DNA from: an uncultured archaeon
Lineage (GTDB): Archaea; Thermoproteota; Bathyarchaeia; TCS64
Reading direction: 5' to 3'
Assembly (NCBI GenBank): GCA_938048735.1
Contig: CALIUM010000027.1
Coordinates: 1-40,472, forward strand
Length of the DNA stretch: 40,472 nt
Both the position numbers and the translations under genes were made by a program. Of this stretch, positions 8,280 through 16,649 are shown piece after piece; within the stretch, counting starts at the first letter, position 1, and every line of letters begins with the position of its first letter. A model generated the notes under the pieces. It made no database searches. It saw nothing but the letters and a program-made list of their open reading frames with translations, and had not been told where the DNA came from.

Positions 8280-8903
8280 TTAGGCGCCTCCGGATCTCAG
8301 CCCCCTAGCCACGATGTACACCTCCGCGCTCCTCTTCCTAGATGCCTGGGGCTTCACAACTCTGACATAGTTGAATGAGTTCTTCACCTCCTCGATGAAG
8401 GCCTCGAAATCTGCTCCCTGGAAAACCTTAATCACCGCCCATCCATCAGCTCTGAGAAGGCTCCTGGCAACTCTAAGAGCGGCCTTCGCTAGCTCGATCT
8501 GCCTTGATTGGTCAACCTCCCAGACCCCTGAGACATCAGGAGATAGATCTGAGAGGAGAACATCGATGCCCTCTCTGAATATGCTGCATAACAGCTTAAT
8601 TATTTCATCGTCCCTTACATCCCCAACTATCGTCTTCACATTCTCAAGCGGAAGAGGTGGTATAGGCCTCTGATCCACTCCCACTATCAACCCATCTCCC
8701 CCAACTCTCTCCGAGGCTACCTGAAGCCATCCTCCGGGTGCAGAACCAAGATCCAATACGTGTTTAGCCCCCCCAAGAAAGCCGAACCTCTCATCGAGCT
8801 GGATCAGCTTGAAGGCAGCCCTAGACCTATACCCCCTCTCCTTCGCCATCCTATGGTATGGCTCGTTCAATCGCTCAGTGAGCCATCTCCTGGAACTCGG
8901 CAA
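8280..8903 (-). CDS. rlmE: RlmE/FtsJ-type rRNA 2'-O-methyltransferase
   Basis: A 207-residue SAM-dependent 2'-O-ribose methyltransferase expected to modify 23S rRNA. The SAM motif DLGSAPGGW is at residues 51-59. The catalytic K-D-K-E tetrad of the family is intact: K32, D119, K159 and E194. Length matches bacterial RlmE, and there is no long eukaryote-like extension. The start is a TTG at 8903, three bases after the stop of trm1 and preceded by a purine-rich AGGGG, so translation is probably coupled. A specialised tRNA target (Trm7-like) cannot be excluded, but the neighbours do not suggest it. Confidence 0.9.
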   Translation of the reverse strand: MPSSRRWLTERLNEPYHRMAKERGYRSRAAFKLIQLDERFGFLGGAKHVLDLGSAPGGWLQVASERVGGDGLIVGVDQRPIPPLPLENVKTIVGDVRDDEIIKLLCSIFREGIDVLLSDLSPDVSGVWEVDQSRQIELAKAALRVARSLLRADGWAVIKVFQGADFEAFIEEVKNSFNYVRVVKPQASRKRSAEVYIVARGLRSGGA

Positions 8904-8906
8904 TCC

Positions 8907-10106
8907 TTAACCCCTCTCCGCCAAATCCTTAAGGATCCTATCGAACTCTAGATTTGAGGCGTCGGATTTAACCCCTCTCTCGTCGAAATGCGTCCTAGCT
9001 GCCCTAAACCCTGCATCCCTAAGGGAGGTGAGAATCTTATTTGTGGGCTGGGATCTTACCTTAAGCCTCGAGCAGTGTAGGTCGATATTGTAGAAGGATG
9101 GAGGGAGCTCGGCCTCATCCCTAACCAGGTTTATGAGCCTCACCAGCCTCAGATCCCCAAGGTGTTCCTCGGATATAGAGGCCATCACGCTGCAGAAGGC
9201 GGGGTCCGCAAGCTTGCCCGTCCAGAGTGGCCCTCCAACCTCCATCTTCCCACCACAGACGTCACATACCTCCTCCACCCCCCACAGGCTTTGACGTACT
9301 ACCCTCCTGTTCAGGCAGTTGCTGCAGTGGAGGATGTAGCCAACCTCATTTAGGCAAGAGTCGGCCCCCTTAGCCCCCCTCCCAACCGTGGCGTAGACCC
9401 TGAGATAGTGATCTATGGAAAAGCTGAATATGGGGTTTATGGACATCTCAAGCCTTGCAGCTGCAAGGACTAGGGAGCTTATGAGCAGCCTCAAAGCCAG
9501 CTCCTTAGAGTACTCTGTACGGAGAGGCCACCCACCATACCTCCTGAGACATGCTCTCGGGTTTACCCCGCATAGAGGGGCCATATCCGTCGCTGTGAGG
9601 GCTATGATACCTCCATCTCTACATGCTCTCAATGCGGAATCGATGTAGGGTACTGGTGAACCGTAGGGGTCTATATCGATATAATCAAATCTCTGGGTGC
9701 GAGAGGTGTGAAGAGCGAGTAGGAGGTTCGCCTCCATGAGGCGAACCCTAACCCTATCCAAGACGTTGTTTAAATCTGCATTTATCTCGGTAAGCCTAAC
9801 GGCCAATGGATTGACATCGCCCAGGACAACCTCCTCCAACCCCTCGACCTCAAGGGCTAATCTTATCCCCCTGACACCCGTCCCGCACATGGGTTCACAT
9901 AGCCTAAAGCTCTTCGAGAACATCCTCTGATGAGCCTTTAGGACGATGACTGCGGAATCCCTATTCAACTTCATCCTAGGATTATAAAAGACCGGGGCCT
10001 TGTAGATGGCTCTATCTGGGGATTTATCTGGACAGGTTTCCAGTACTGGCACGTTGATTAGGGCGGCACCTTCCCTGATCTGGGATGTCGAGAAGGGGAG
10101 TCCCAC
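8907..10106 (-). CDS. trm1: tRNA (guanine26-N2/N2)-dimethyltransferase Trm1
   Basis: A 399-residue enzyme that methylates G26 of tRNA using SAM. Seen in order: the N-terminal PVFYNPRMKLNRD region typical of Trm1, SAM motif CEPMCGTGVRG (70-80), the catalytic DPYGSP motif, and a C-terminal zinc-binding segment with CSNC and CDVCGG. Length is normal for archaeal Trm1. The start is a GTG at 10106; an ATG two bases upstream is out of frame. A TATA-like AATATATC lies at 10131-10138. It is the first gene of a two-gene unit with rlmE, so two RNA methyltransferases are made together. The tRNA-Glu gene in this window carries G26. Confidence 0.93.
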   Translation of the reverse strand: MGLPFSTSQIREGAALINVPVLETCPDKSPDRAIYKAPVFYNPRMKLNRDSAVIVLKAHQRMFSKSFRLCEPMCGTGVRGIRLALEVEGLEEVVLGDVNPLAVRLTEINADLNNVLDRVRVRLMEANLLLALHTSRTQRFDYIDIDPYGSPVPYIDSALRACRDGGIIALTATDMAPLCGVNPRACLRRYGGWPLRTEYSKELALRLLISSLVLAAARLEMSINPIFSFSIDHYLRVYATVGRGAKGADSCLNEVGYILHCSNCLNRRVVRQSLWGVEEVCDVCGGKMEVGGPLWTGKLADPAFCSVMASISEEHLGDLRLVRLINLVRDEAELPPSFYNIDLHCSRLKVRSQPTNKILTSLRDAGFRAARTHFDERGVKSDASNLEFDRILKDLAERG

Positions 10107-10130
10107 ATCTCACCAAATGACACCTAGTGT

Positions 10131-10138
10131 AATATATC
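10131..10138 (-). promoter_or_regulatory. TATA box of the trm1-rlmE unit
   Basis: On the minus strand this reads GATATATT, about 28 nt before the GTG at 10106. The predicted transcription start is at or within a few bases of the start codon, so the mRNA may be essentially leaderless. The rest of the 225-bp gap up to rtcA is AT-rich, with no gene visible. Confidence 0.45.
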
Positions 10139-10331
10139 TTTGATCGGAAGGCTGAATTTTCATATAATCTTAAAGATGTAGGAACTTTAAAATTAATATA
10201 CCTTATCTTAGAATCATTGATTTAAACTTTAATATAGCTATTTATTTTAGAAAGCTTTCCTTTTATTAATCCAACAGCCAGATTCAGTTTAAAGCTGGAA
10301 TTCCGATGAATCCAACTTCCCCGACGGCCTC

Positions 10332-11387
10332 TCAGGCATTCAGGCCTGCTCCTTTGCATCTTATTCTTGCGATGCTTCCTCTCTCCCCCTCGACCTTGAA
10401 CTCAGCGCCGGCGAGGAGCTTTGCGAGTTCGATAGCAGTCTCGGTGTGGAGGGTTAGCTTACTTGTCGTGAAGACCGACTCGCCCTTGGCGAGGGAGCAC
10501 CAGATGATCAAGTTGTCGGCGGTGTGTAGGTCTACACCTGCACCGGATCTCAGCTGATCAACTAAGGACTCGGCAGCTTCAGCCCCAACCCTCTCCGCCG
10601 GTTTTCCCCTCTTTCCAAGGGAGTCCGCGCCGAGGAAGGTCTTCGGTACAGTCTCCGCCCAAAGGGAGATATAGCTGCCAGGGGATAGGGGCTCTTCTGA
10701 ACCTTCTAAGGCTCTATACTCTACTTCGCCTTCGTAGCCGGCTTCCCTGAGGACCGCCATCGCCGATCGGGCTTGCCTCTCGGCAACATGGCTTGGCAGC
10801 CTCCCGCAGATGGATATCCCCCTTATCCTATCAACCTTCCAAGGTGGCTCAACCGCTATCGGTTTCAGCTCCTCTACCGGGTATATCTGAGCATCTACAA
10901 TACCTCCCCCTTTAGGGTAGAAGCCCTCCCTCAGGATCTTGAGTTTACCATTGAAGCCCATCGCCCTTAAGGCCTCCCAAACAACACGTTCAAGGGTTGT
11001 GACTGGAGGTGACATATCCGTGGCTGTCCCTCCTATCACCCTCAGCCTCGATTCTGAATCGGCAAATGTTAGGATGGGAGCTACGCACTGTAAGAGGAGG
11101 CTTATGCTGCCAGCGGTTCCTATGTCGAAGAGGTAGCTTCCTCCTCTTGGTGGTCCGGGGTGGAACTCTACCTCCCTGGAGCCTATTGATAGCCCTTTCA
11201 CCCCCGCCCGGCATATCTCTGCAACGGCTTTCAGGGTGGTTAGATGCTGAGGTCGAAGCCCGGGCGGGTCTCTCCCTCCCCTCACATTAATGACCCTCAC
11301 GGGGGTGGACCTTATTACGCTGTAGGTGATGGCCATCCTTAGGAGCTGGCCTCCCCCCTCCATCATCGAGCCGTCGATCTCGATCAA
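10332..11387 (-). CDS. rtcA: RNA 3'-terminal phosphate cyclase RtcA
   Basis: A 351-residue enzyme that converts RNA 3'-phosphate ends to 2',3'-cyclic phosphates through a covalent nucleotidyl-histidine. The N-terminal signature IDGSMMEGGGQLLRMAI is at residues 3-19. The conserved C-terminal LHTADNLI holds the His (about 288) expected to carry the nucleotidyl group. Length fits the RtcA family rather than the eukaryotic Rcl1 branch. The start must be the TTG at 11387: an in-frame TAG lies two codons upstream and no ATG is available. GGTGG precedes it. It is the last gene of a minus-strand unit with the B3/4-domain protein and nadM. Confidence 0.93.
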   Translation of the reverse strand: MIEIDGSMMEGGGQLLRMAITYSVIRSTPVRVINVRGGRDPPGLRPQHLTTLKAVAEICRAGVKGLSIGSREVEFHPGPPRGGSYLFDIGTAGSISLLLQCVAPILTFADSESRLRVIGGTATDMSPPVTTLERVVWEALRAMGFNGKLKILREGFYPKGGGIVDAQIYPVEELKPIAVEPPWKVDRIRGISICGRLPSHVAERQARSAMAVLREAGYEGEVEYRALEGSEEPLSPGSYISLWAETVPKTFLGADSLGKRGKPAERVGAEAAESLVDQLRSGAGVDLHTADNLIIWCSLAKGESVFTTSKLTLHTETAIELAKLLAGAEFKVEGERGSIARIRCKGAGLNA

Positions 11388-11398
11388 GAGCTATCCAC

Positions 11399-12058
11399 CT
11401 AGGCCTCGATACCTCCGCAGAACCTCTTTATATAGTCAACCGCTAGTTGCGCAGAGGCCTCCAGCAGCTCTCCGCTTATACCTGGTACTCCGCAGGCAAG
11501 TATTAAGACTCTCCTTGTCTCCCTGGTGACCTTAGAGTACTCCGCATCCCTATATGGGTATATGGCTATCAGCCTCTCCGAGTCTGTTATGATTATCTCC
11601 CCCCCTTTGAGGGATATCGGGTGGCTCATCCCGATGCCCAAGAAGCTCTCCCCTTTCTTGGCCGTCCTCATCAGGAGTTGTCCTTTAAGCTTCCCCTCGT
11701 CGAAGGCCGCTAGGGATATGCTGGTCTCAATGGAGGCGAGGTTGTAGGCGTCTACTAAGGTGTTGATCTTCGAGAGGGGATTTCCATGGAGAATCCTCCT
11801 GATCAATGCCTCTGCAGATGGCCTTGTCTTGGTCGGGTCGATCCCTATCCTCCAGAAGAAGTCCCTGTATGCCCTGAGGTTCGGGTGTTCCCTTATCCTC
11901 TCCAGCGTCCACCTCTCCCTGGTTCTCCTTATCACCTCCTCCTTGAAAAGCTCTAGTTCTGGATCCTCATCCTCAACCTTAACATCCGTCAGGTGGACGG
12001 CTTGAACCTCCAAGTCCGGGAACCTCTCCTTCAACTCGGGGTGGAAGGTTATGGACAA
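11399..12058 (-). CDS. B3/B4 tRNA-binding-domain protein
   Basis: A 219-residue stand-alone B3/4 domain protein, related to the editing-type domain in the beta subunit of phenylalanyl-tRNA synthetase; such free-standing proteins are widespread in archaea and bacteria. Recognisable family stretches include YRDFFWRIGIDPTKTRPSAEALIRR and NTLVDAYNLASIETSI. A tRNA-related or amino-acid-sensing role is plausible, but the function of the free-standing form is not established. The start is a TTG at 12058 directly after the TAA stop of nadM, with GGAG just upstream, so translation is probably coupled. rtcA begins 11 bp after its stop. Confidence 0.82.
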   Translation of the reverse strand: MSITFHPELKERFPDLEVQAVHLTDVKVEDEDPELELFKEEVIRRTRERWTLERIREHPNLRAYRDFFWRIGIDPTKTRPSAEALIRRILHGNPLSKINTLVDAYNLASIETSISLAAFDEGKLKGQLLMRTAKKGESFLGIGMSHPISLKGGEIIITDSERLIAIYPYRDAEYSKVTRETRRVLILACGVPGISGELLEASAQLAVDYIKRFCGGIEA

Positions 12059-12631
12059 TTATATCTCCTCGAGAGATTTGGATTCCAGGCCCTCTCCCGA
12101 TGCCCGAGACACCGTGTCGGTCTTAGCCAGATCCCTTATCCTCCCCTCTCCATCTATCTCCTTCACGAAGTCGTAAACCTCTCTAGGCACTAGCATGCTC
12201 CAGTCCTCCCCTGAGAGGATCCGCCTCCTGATCTCCGTGGCCTCATACATATCCCTCCTGTATAGCCTTATGCTCCTAACCTCATAACCGGCCTCGGAGA
12301 GCAGCCTTCTGGTCAGGGGCTGGTTCGTGTACACCACGTCGAACTTGGGGGTCTGGGACTCGACCAGGGAGACCCAAACCCTATGCGCTGGGGCGTCGGG
12401 CACGGGGATGATGAGGTACCTTGAGGGATCTATCTCCTCCGAGTTAAGGGCTCTCCTTATCATCTCTATCCTCTCCCCCGCAGTGAAGGGATTGTCGAGT
12501 TCATGGCTCATCTGCGCGCTTCCCACGGCTATTATCAACTCATCGACCTCCTTGAGGATGGCCTTCAGAGCGTAGAGATGCCCATTATGGAAGGGCTGGA
12601 ACCTGCCTATGAATAATCCCCTTCTAACCAT
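12059..12631 (-). CDS. nadM: Nicotinamide-nucleotide adenylyltransferase (archaeal NadM)
   Basis: A 190-residue enzyme that joins NMN and ATP to form NAD+. The HxGH-type nucleotidyltransferase signature GRFQPFHNGH is at residues 9-18. The archaeal NadM core continues through VGSAQMSHELDNPFTAGERI and ends with the ATP-site ATEIRRRI, in the position of the family's ISSTxxR. A TTG two codons upstream is also in frame; the ATG at 12631 is preferred. It leads a three-gene minus-strand unit with the B3/4 protein and rtcA. Roughly the last 20 residues are not part of the conserved core. Confidence 0.92.
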   Translation of the reverse strand: MVRRGLFIGRFQPFHNGHLYALKAILKEVDELIIAVGSAQMSHELDNPFTAGERIEMIRRALNSEEIDPSRYLIIPVPDAPAHRVWVSLVESQTPKFDVVYTNQPLTRRLLSEAGYEVRSIRLYRRDMYEATEIRRRILSGEDWSMLVPREVYDFVKEIDGEGRIRDLAKTDTVSRASGEGLESKSLEEI

Positions 12632-12819
12632 ACTCAATCAAAGCCTTTATGATGCACACACCTTTAACATTTATCTCCTTCTATACGTTTAAGATAAAGG
12701 CACTGGAAAGAACAATATAGGAGCCTCTAAAACCACCTCAAAATCTTGAAAAGATTCTTTTGATCAGTTATCCCAAACCAATTATTACTATCAAATATCT
12801 CCCTGATCATCTTAAATGT

Positions 12820-13068
12820 TTAAACTTCTGGCTCCGTCTCGATCGACTCCTTTGATTCCCCTTGCGTTGACTCGAGCTGAGCACTTCTAGTCTTCACCAT
12901 CCTTGTTATGTAGCCGGCCACCCTGTTTCTGAGCCTCTTGGACAAGGTGAACCCTATCTCTTTTAGAAACTGCTTATTCTCCTCAAAGTTTGCTGTGAAT
13001 CTCTCGGGATATCTACTCATGAGCTCCTTGGAGGCCCGCTTCACAATTTCTATCCTTACCTTCCCCAA
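12820..13068 (-). CDS. rps17e: 30S ribosomal protein S17e
   Basis: An 82-residue small-subunit ribosomal protein found in archaea and eukaryotes. The diagnostic N-terminal half is MGKVRIEIVKRASKELMSRY; the SKRLRNRVAGYITRMVK segment follows. The acidic tail (about residues 65-82) is not conserved in the family. The start is a TTG at 13068: an in-frame TAG lies five codons upstream, no ATG is available, and GGTGA precedes it at a suitable distance. It diverges from the histone gene. A small 6-bp hairpin at 12742-12756 in the following 188-bp gap may help end transcription; nothing else is seen there. Confidence 0.93.
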   Translation of the reverse strand: MGKVRIEIVKRASKELMSRYPERFTANFEENKQFLKEIGFTLSKRLRNRVAGYITRMVKTRSAQLESTQGESKESIETEPEV

Positions 13069-13102
13069 TCTTTCACCGACCTACGAATGGCCATCTATAG
13101 AC

Positions 13103-13111
13103 TATTAAAGG
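13103..13111 (-). promoter_or_regulatory. TATA box of the S17e gene
   Basis: On the minus strand this reads CCTTTAATA, about 38 nt before the TTG at 13068. That predicts a leader of about 12 nt containing GGTGA. The assignment is by position and composition. Confidence 0.45.
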
Positions 13112-13130
13112 TTACCCTCCACGCTCCAAG

Positions 13131-13152
13131 GGCTTTATACCTTAATAAAGCC
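13131..13152. repeat. Perfect 8-bp inverted repeat between S17e and histone genes
   Basis: GGCTTTAT at 13131-13138 and ATAAAGCC at 13145-13152 are exact reverse complements separated by 6 bp. The element sits in the divergent gap, upstream of both predicted promoters. It has the form of an operator for a dimeric regulator, or could be a small hairpin. No binding protein can be named. Confidence 0.55.
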
Positions 13153-13198
13153 TTGAAGCTGAATAAGAAGGGGCTGCTTCTTAAAATAGGCACAAGTG

Positions 13199-13208
13199 TT
13201 AAATATTT
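13199..13208 (+). promoter_or_regulatory. TATA box of the histone gene
   Basis: TTAAATATTT lies about 40 nt before ATG 13243 and predicts a start of transcription near 13228. That leaves a leader of about 15 nt with GGTGGG. It argues against the long N-terminal extension of the reading frame. Confidence 0.45.
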
Positions 13209-13242
13209 CTCGATGAGAGAGGAGAAAATGGTGGGTCTCACC

Positions 13243-13467
13243 ATGGAAGGCGAGATTAAGGTCGCACCTATGCACAAGCTGATAAAAAGGGCGGGCGCCT
13301 CCAGGGTCAGTGAGGAGGGTGCCATAGCCCTAGGCGAGGCTCTAGAGGAGATCGGGATAAAGATAGCCAAAGAGGCAATGGACTACGCGAGGCATGCTGG
13401 AAGGAAGACCATCAAGGCGAGGGATATAGAGATAGCCACTCAGAAGGTCCTCGGGAGATCAAGCTAA
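13243..13467 (+). CDS. Archaeal histone (HMf-like)
   Basis: A 74-residue histone-fold protein expected to dimerise and wrap chromosomal DNA. The whole fold is visible: an N-terminal VAPMHKLIKRAGASRVSEE segment, a long central helix, and the HAGRKTIKARDIEIA stretch whose RKTIKA matches the DNA-binding loop of HMfA/HMfB. The frame is open back to 13087, but the 52 upstream codons are not histone-like and overlap the predicted promoters. ATG 13243 is chosen because GGTGGG ends 7 nt upstream and it gives standard histone length. ATG 13228 is the main alternative. The reductase gene follows 26 bp downstream and may be cotranscribed. Confidence 0.9.
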   Translation: MEGEIKVAPMHKLIKRAGASRVSEEGAIALGEALEEIGIKIAKEAMDYARHAGRKTIKARDIEIATQKVLGRSS

Positions 13468-13493
13468 AATATCGAAGGGTTTCTCGTAAAAGG

Positions 13494-14687
13494 ATGCAAT
13501 GCCAGCGGTATGACATAGTGGTAGTGGGTGCAGGTCCAGCGGGCTCAACAGCCGCGAGGGCGGCTGCTGAGAGAGGAGTGGAGGTCCTGCTTTTAGAGGA
13601 GCACCCTAGGCCAGGCCTCCCAAACCACTGCGCAGAGGGGTTAAGCCAGAACGGCCTCAGGGACGCGGGGGTTGACCCTACACCGGAGATCGTCAGCCAG
13701 AAGATAACAAGTATGAGGGTATACGCGCCAAATGGGCGATTCCTCGAACTCAAGAGCCCAGATATGGTTGGGTACACTATAAACCGGGACGCATTTGACC
13801 TCTTGCTCTCCACAAAGGCTGTGGAGGCTGGAGCAGAACTCATGACCGAGGCGAGGGCACTAGGGGTCATTAAGAGGGGCGGAATGGTCTCAGGGGTACT
13901 GGCTGAGAGGAAGGGAATTAAGTTTGAGGTGGAGGCCAAGGTAGTTATAGGCGCAGATGGAAACGCCTCGGTTATCCGGAGAACAGCAGGTCTTGGGAGA
14001 TGGTACCCAGATGTAGTCAGCTGTGCCCAGTTCAGGGTTGGAAACCTAGACCTAGATAACCCTGAGGTCAACGAGTTCTACATAGGCTCCAAATATGCGC
14101 CTGGGGGCTATGCATGGATATTCCCAAAATCCAGCAGTACGGCCAACGTGGGCCTTGGGGTTCGAGGAGGCCACAGGGAGCCGGCTCTATCCTACCTGAA
14201 GAGGTTTATGAATTCCGACCCCAGGCTCAAAGATTCGAAGATCCTCGGGTTGGCTGGGGGGATAACGCCCGTCTCTGGGGTTCTGAATAGGATCGTAGGG
14301 GATGGTGTGATGCTGGTCGGGGATGCGGCTGGTCAGTTAATACCAATTACCGGGGCAGGGGTCCATGCCGGCGTAGTGGCTGGAAGGATAGCCGGGGAGG
14401 TCGCTGCAGAGGCTGTGCTCAGAGGAGATGTCACGGCCCCCACCCTATCCCTCTATGAAACTAGATTCGATGCCAACTGGGGTAAGAGGATAAAGGAGAG
14501 CAGAAGGGTCCTGGAGATGCTGGACAGGTTCAGTGATGAGGATCTTAACATGCTCGCCGAGGTAATAACAGGAGAGGAGATAATAGCCCTAGCTAACGGT
14601 CTAGATGTCACACGAGTATTGACTAGGATCTTCAAGAGATCTCCGATAAAGCTGATGAGGCTCATGGCCTCATATATAAGAGGATAA
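13494..14687 (+). CDS. Geranylgeranyl reductase family protein (lipid-saturating flavoenzyme)
   Basis: A 397-residue FAD enzyme of the geranylgeranyl reductase/digeranylgeranylglycerophospholipid reductase family, which saturates isoprenoid chains of archaeal membrane lipids. It shows an N-terminal dinucleotide-binding motif (VVVGAGPAGS, about 9-18) with LLLEE at the end of the second strand, a NHCAEGL substrate-side motif, the GADGNASVIRR segment, and the FAD-contact motif LVGDAAGQLIPITGAG near 280-296. Length is normal for the family. It follows the histone gene closely. It is the better candidate of the two reductase-family genes here for bulk lipid saturation, because its composition matches its neighbours and the usual motifs are intact. 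Confidence 0.88.
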   Translation: MQCQRYDIVVVGAGPAGSTAARAAAERGVEVLLLEEHPRPGLPNHCAEGLSQNGLRDAGVDPTPEIVSQKITSMRVYAPNGRFLELKSPDMVGYTINRDAFDLLLSTKAVEAGAELMTEARALGVIKRGGMVSGVLAERKGIKFEVEAKVVIGADGNASVIRRTAGLGRWYPDVVSCAQFRVGNLDLDNPEVNEFYIGSKYAPGGYAWIFPKSSSTANVGLGVRGGHREPALSYLKRFMNSDPRLKDSKILGLAGGITPVSGVLNRIVGDGVMLVGDAAGQLIPITGAGVHAGVVAGRIAGEVAAEAVLRGDVTAPTLSLYETRFDANWGKRIKESRRVLEMLDRFSDEDLNMLAEVITGEEIIALANGLDVTRVLTRIFKRSPIKLMRLMASYIRG

Positions 14688-14753
14688 AATTCAACCCCCC
14701 AAAGCCGCCTAGGATGATCAAATTCTCCAATACAGGCCGAGGAGAAGTAAAAC

Positions 14754-14760
14754 TTTATAT
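14754..14760 (+). promoter_or_regulatory. TATA box of the second thermosome gene
   Basis: TTTATAT within AAAACTTTATATTC lies about 53 nt before the ATG at 14810, so the predicted leader is about 30 nt. The leader carries the strong ribosome-binding sequence GGAGGT at 14796-14801, 8 nt before the start. Confidence 0.6.
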
Positions 14761-14809
14761 TCAATCCCCCTTTCTGCTCTCTTAGCTAGTTCGTTGGAGG
14801 TCTCGAGAA

Positions 14810-16450
14810 ATGGCTTACATGACGGGTAAACCCATCCTAATCTTGAAAGAGGGAACTTCCAGGAGTAGAGGAAGAGATGCGAGGAAGTCAAACATCCTCG
14901 CAGCGAGGATAATAGCGGAGGCCCTAAAGACCACCCTCGGGCCACGTGGGATGGATAAGATGCTCATAGACAGCCTAGGGGACATAACGATAACGAACGA
15001 TGGGGCCACCATCCTAGATGAGATTGAGGTGCAGCACCCCGCGGCCAAGATGATGGTCGAGATAGCCAAGGCCCAGGACGACGAGGTTGGGGACGGCACG
15101 ACCACGGCAGTCGTCCTAGCGGGTGAACTCCTGAGCAAGGCTGAGGAGCTTCTGGAGCAAAACATCCACCCATCCATAATAGTCTCAGGCTACAAGAAGG
15201 CGTCAGAGAAAGCATTAGAGATGCTAGAGAAGCTGGCGATGAATGTAGATCTAGAGGATAGGGAGACCCTAATGAAGCTGGCAACAACATCGATGAGGAG
15301 CAAGGCTGTATCCCAGGTGGCATCCCACTTCGCAGGGATCGCCATAGACGCTATAAAGCAGATCATAGATATCAGAGACGGAGAGACTGTCGCAGATGTC
15401 GACAACGTACAGATAGTGAAGAAGGAGGGGAAGAGCCTTAACGAGACCGAACTCGTAAAGGGGATAATAATAGACAAGGAGGTGGTCCACCCCGGGATGC
15501 CAAAGAGGGTTGAGAAGGCGAAGATAGCCCTCGTAGACGCAGCCCTTGAGGTCGAGAAGACGGAGATAAGCGCTGAGATAAGGATCCGCCGGCCTGAGGC
15601 CATAAAGGCCTTCCTAGACCAAGAGGCATCGATGCTGAAGAGGATGGTAGACAAGGTTAAGGAGAGCGGAGCTAACGTCCTGTTCTGCCAGAAGGGCATA
15701 GACGACATGGCCCAGCACTTCCTCGCAAAGGAGGGCATCCTGGCGGTGAGGAGGGTGAAGAAGTCGGACATGGAGAAGCTTGCTAAGGCCACTGGAGCCC
15801 GGATCGTGTCAAACCTCAACGACCTTAAGCCCTCAGACCTAGGATCATGCGAACTGGTGGAGGAAAGGAGGATAGGGGATGACAAGATGGTCTTCGTCGA
15901 GGGATGTAAAGACCCGAAGGCCGTCTCTATCTTCATAAGGGCAGGCCTAGAGAGGATGATGGACGAGGCGGAGAGGTCTATGAAGGACGCCCTATATGTA
16001 ATCTCTGACGTGGCCGAGCTGCCGAAGATGGTGCCCGGAGGGGGAGCCATAGAGATGGAACTTTCGAAGGCTTTAAGGGCTTACGCTAGACAGGTGGGCG
16101 GAAGGGAGCAGCTGGCGATCGAGGCCTTCAGCGACGCGTTAGAGGTGATCCCAAGGACCCTCGCCGAGAACGCGGGCCAAGACGTGCTGGACACCATGGT
16201 GAAATTGAAGGCTGCTCATGAAAGAGAGGACGGATACCCATATGGGGTGGATGTCTTCAAGGGTGGAATAGCCAACATGCTGGACCTGGGAGTGATAGAG
16301 CCGATGGTCGTGAAGGTCCAGGCCATCAAATCGGCCACGGAGGTTGCCTCGATGATACTGAGAATAGACGATGTGATAGCCGCCAGCTCAGAGAAAGAGA
16401 CAACGCCTCCAGGAGAGAAGAAAGAGGAAACTGAGAAAGGCGAAGAATAA
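14810..16450 (+). CDS. Thermosome subunit (group II chaperonin), complete
   Basis: A 546-residue chaperonin subunit with equatorial, intermediate and apical domains in the usual order. ATP-site motifs are LGPRGMDKM (43-51), ITNDGAT (61-67) and GDGTT (94-98). The apical domain has the conserved [15 protein letters not shown] region. The C-terminus is a charged Glu/Lys-rich tail and lacks the Gly-Gly-Met repeats seen in many archaeal subunits. A strong GGAGGT site sits 8 nt before the ATG. It is a paralogue of the partial gene at 1-1179. Whether it is heat-inducible cannot be read from the promoter. Confidence 0.98.
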   Translation: MAYMTGKPILILKEGTSRSRGRDARKSNILAARIIAEALKTTLGPRGMDKMLIDSLGDITITNDGATILDEIEVQHPAAKMMVEIAKAQDDEVGDGTTTAVVLAGELLSKAEELLEQNIHPSIIVSGYKKASEKALEMLEKLAMNVDLEDRETLMKLATTSMRSKAVSQVASHFAGIAIDAIKQIIDIRDGETVADVDNVQIVKKEGKSLNETELVKGIIIDKEVVHPGMPKRVEKAKIALVDAALEVEKTEISAEIRIRRPEAIKAFLDQEASMLKRMVDKVKESGANVLFCQKGIDDMAQHFLAKEGILAVRRVKKSDMEKLAKATGARIVSNLNDLKPSDLGSCELVEERRIGDDKMVFVEGCKDPKAVSIFIRAGLERMMDEAERSMKDALYVISDVAELPKMVPGGGAIEMELSKALRAYARQVGGREQLAIEAFSDALEVIPRTLAENAGQDVLDTMVKLKAAHEREDGYPYGVDVFKGGIANMLDLGVIEPMVVKVQAIKSATEVASMILRIDDVIAASSEKETTPPGEKKEETEKGEE

Positions 16451-16649
16451 ACCCAAATTTTTATCTCACACAATCCCACTTTCAATATTCAAAATTAAAC
16501 ATGACATATAATATACTTTACTTCGATCAATAAAATTATAATAACTTCAGTTAGATGGATTGGATAATTGGAGGCTTGTTTCGTTATTTCTTTGAGGCTT
16601 TAATGAAAAGTCTTAACAACACCTCCGAGCCTTAAATTATCCGACCTCG

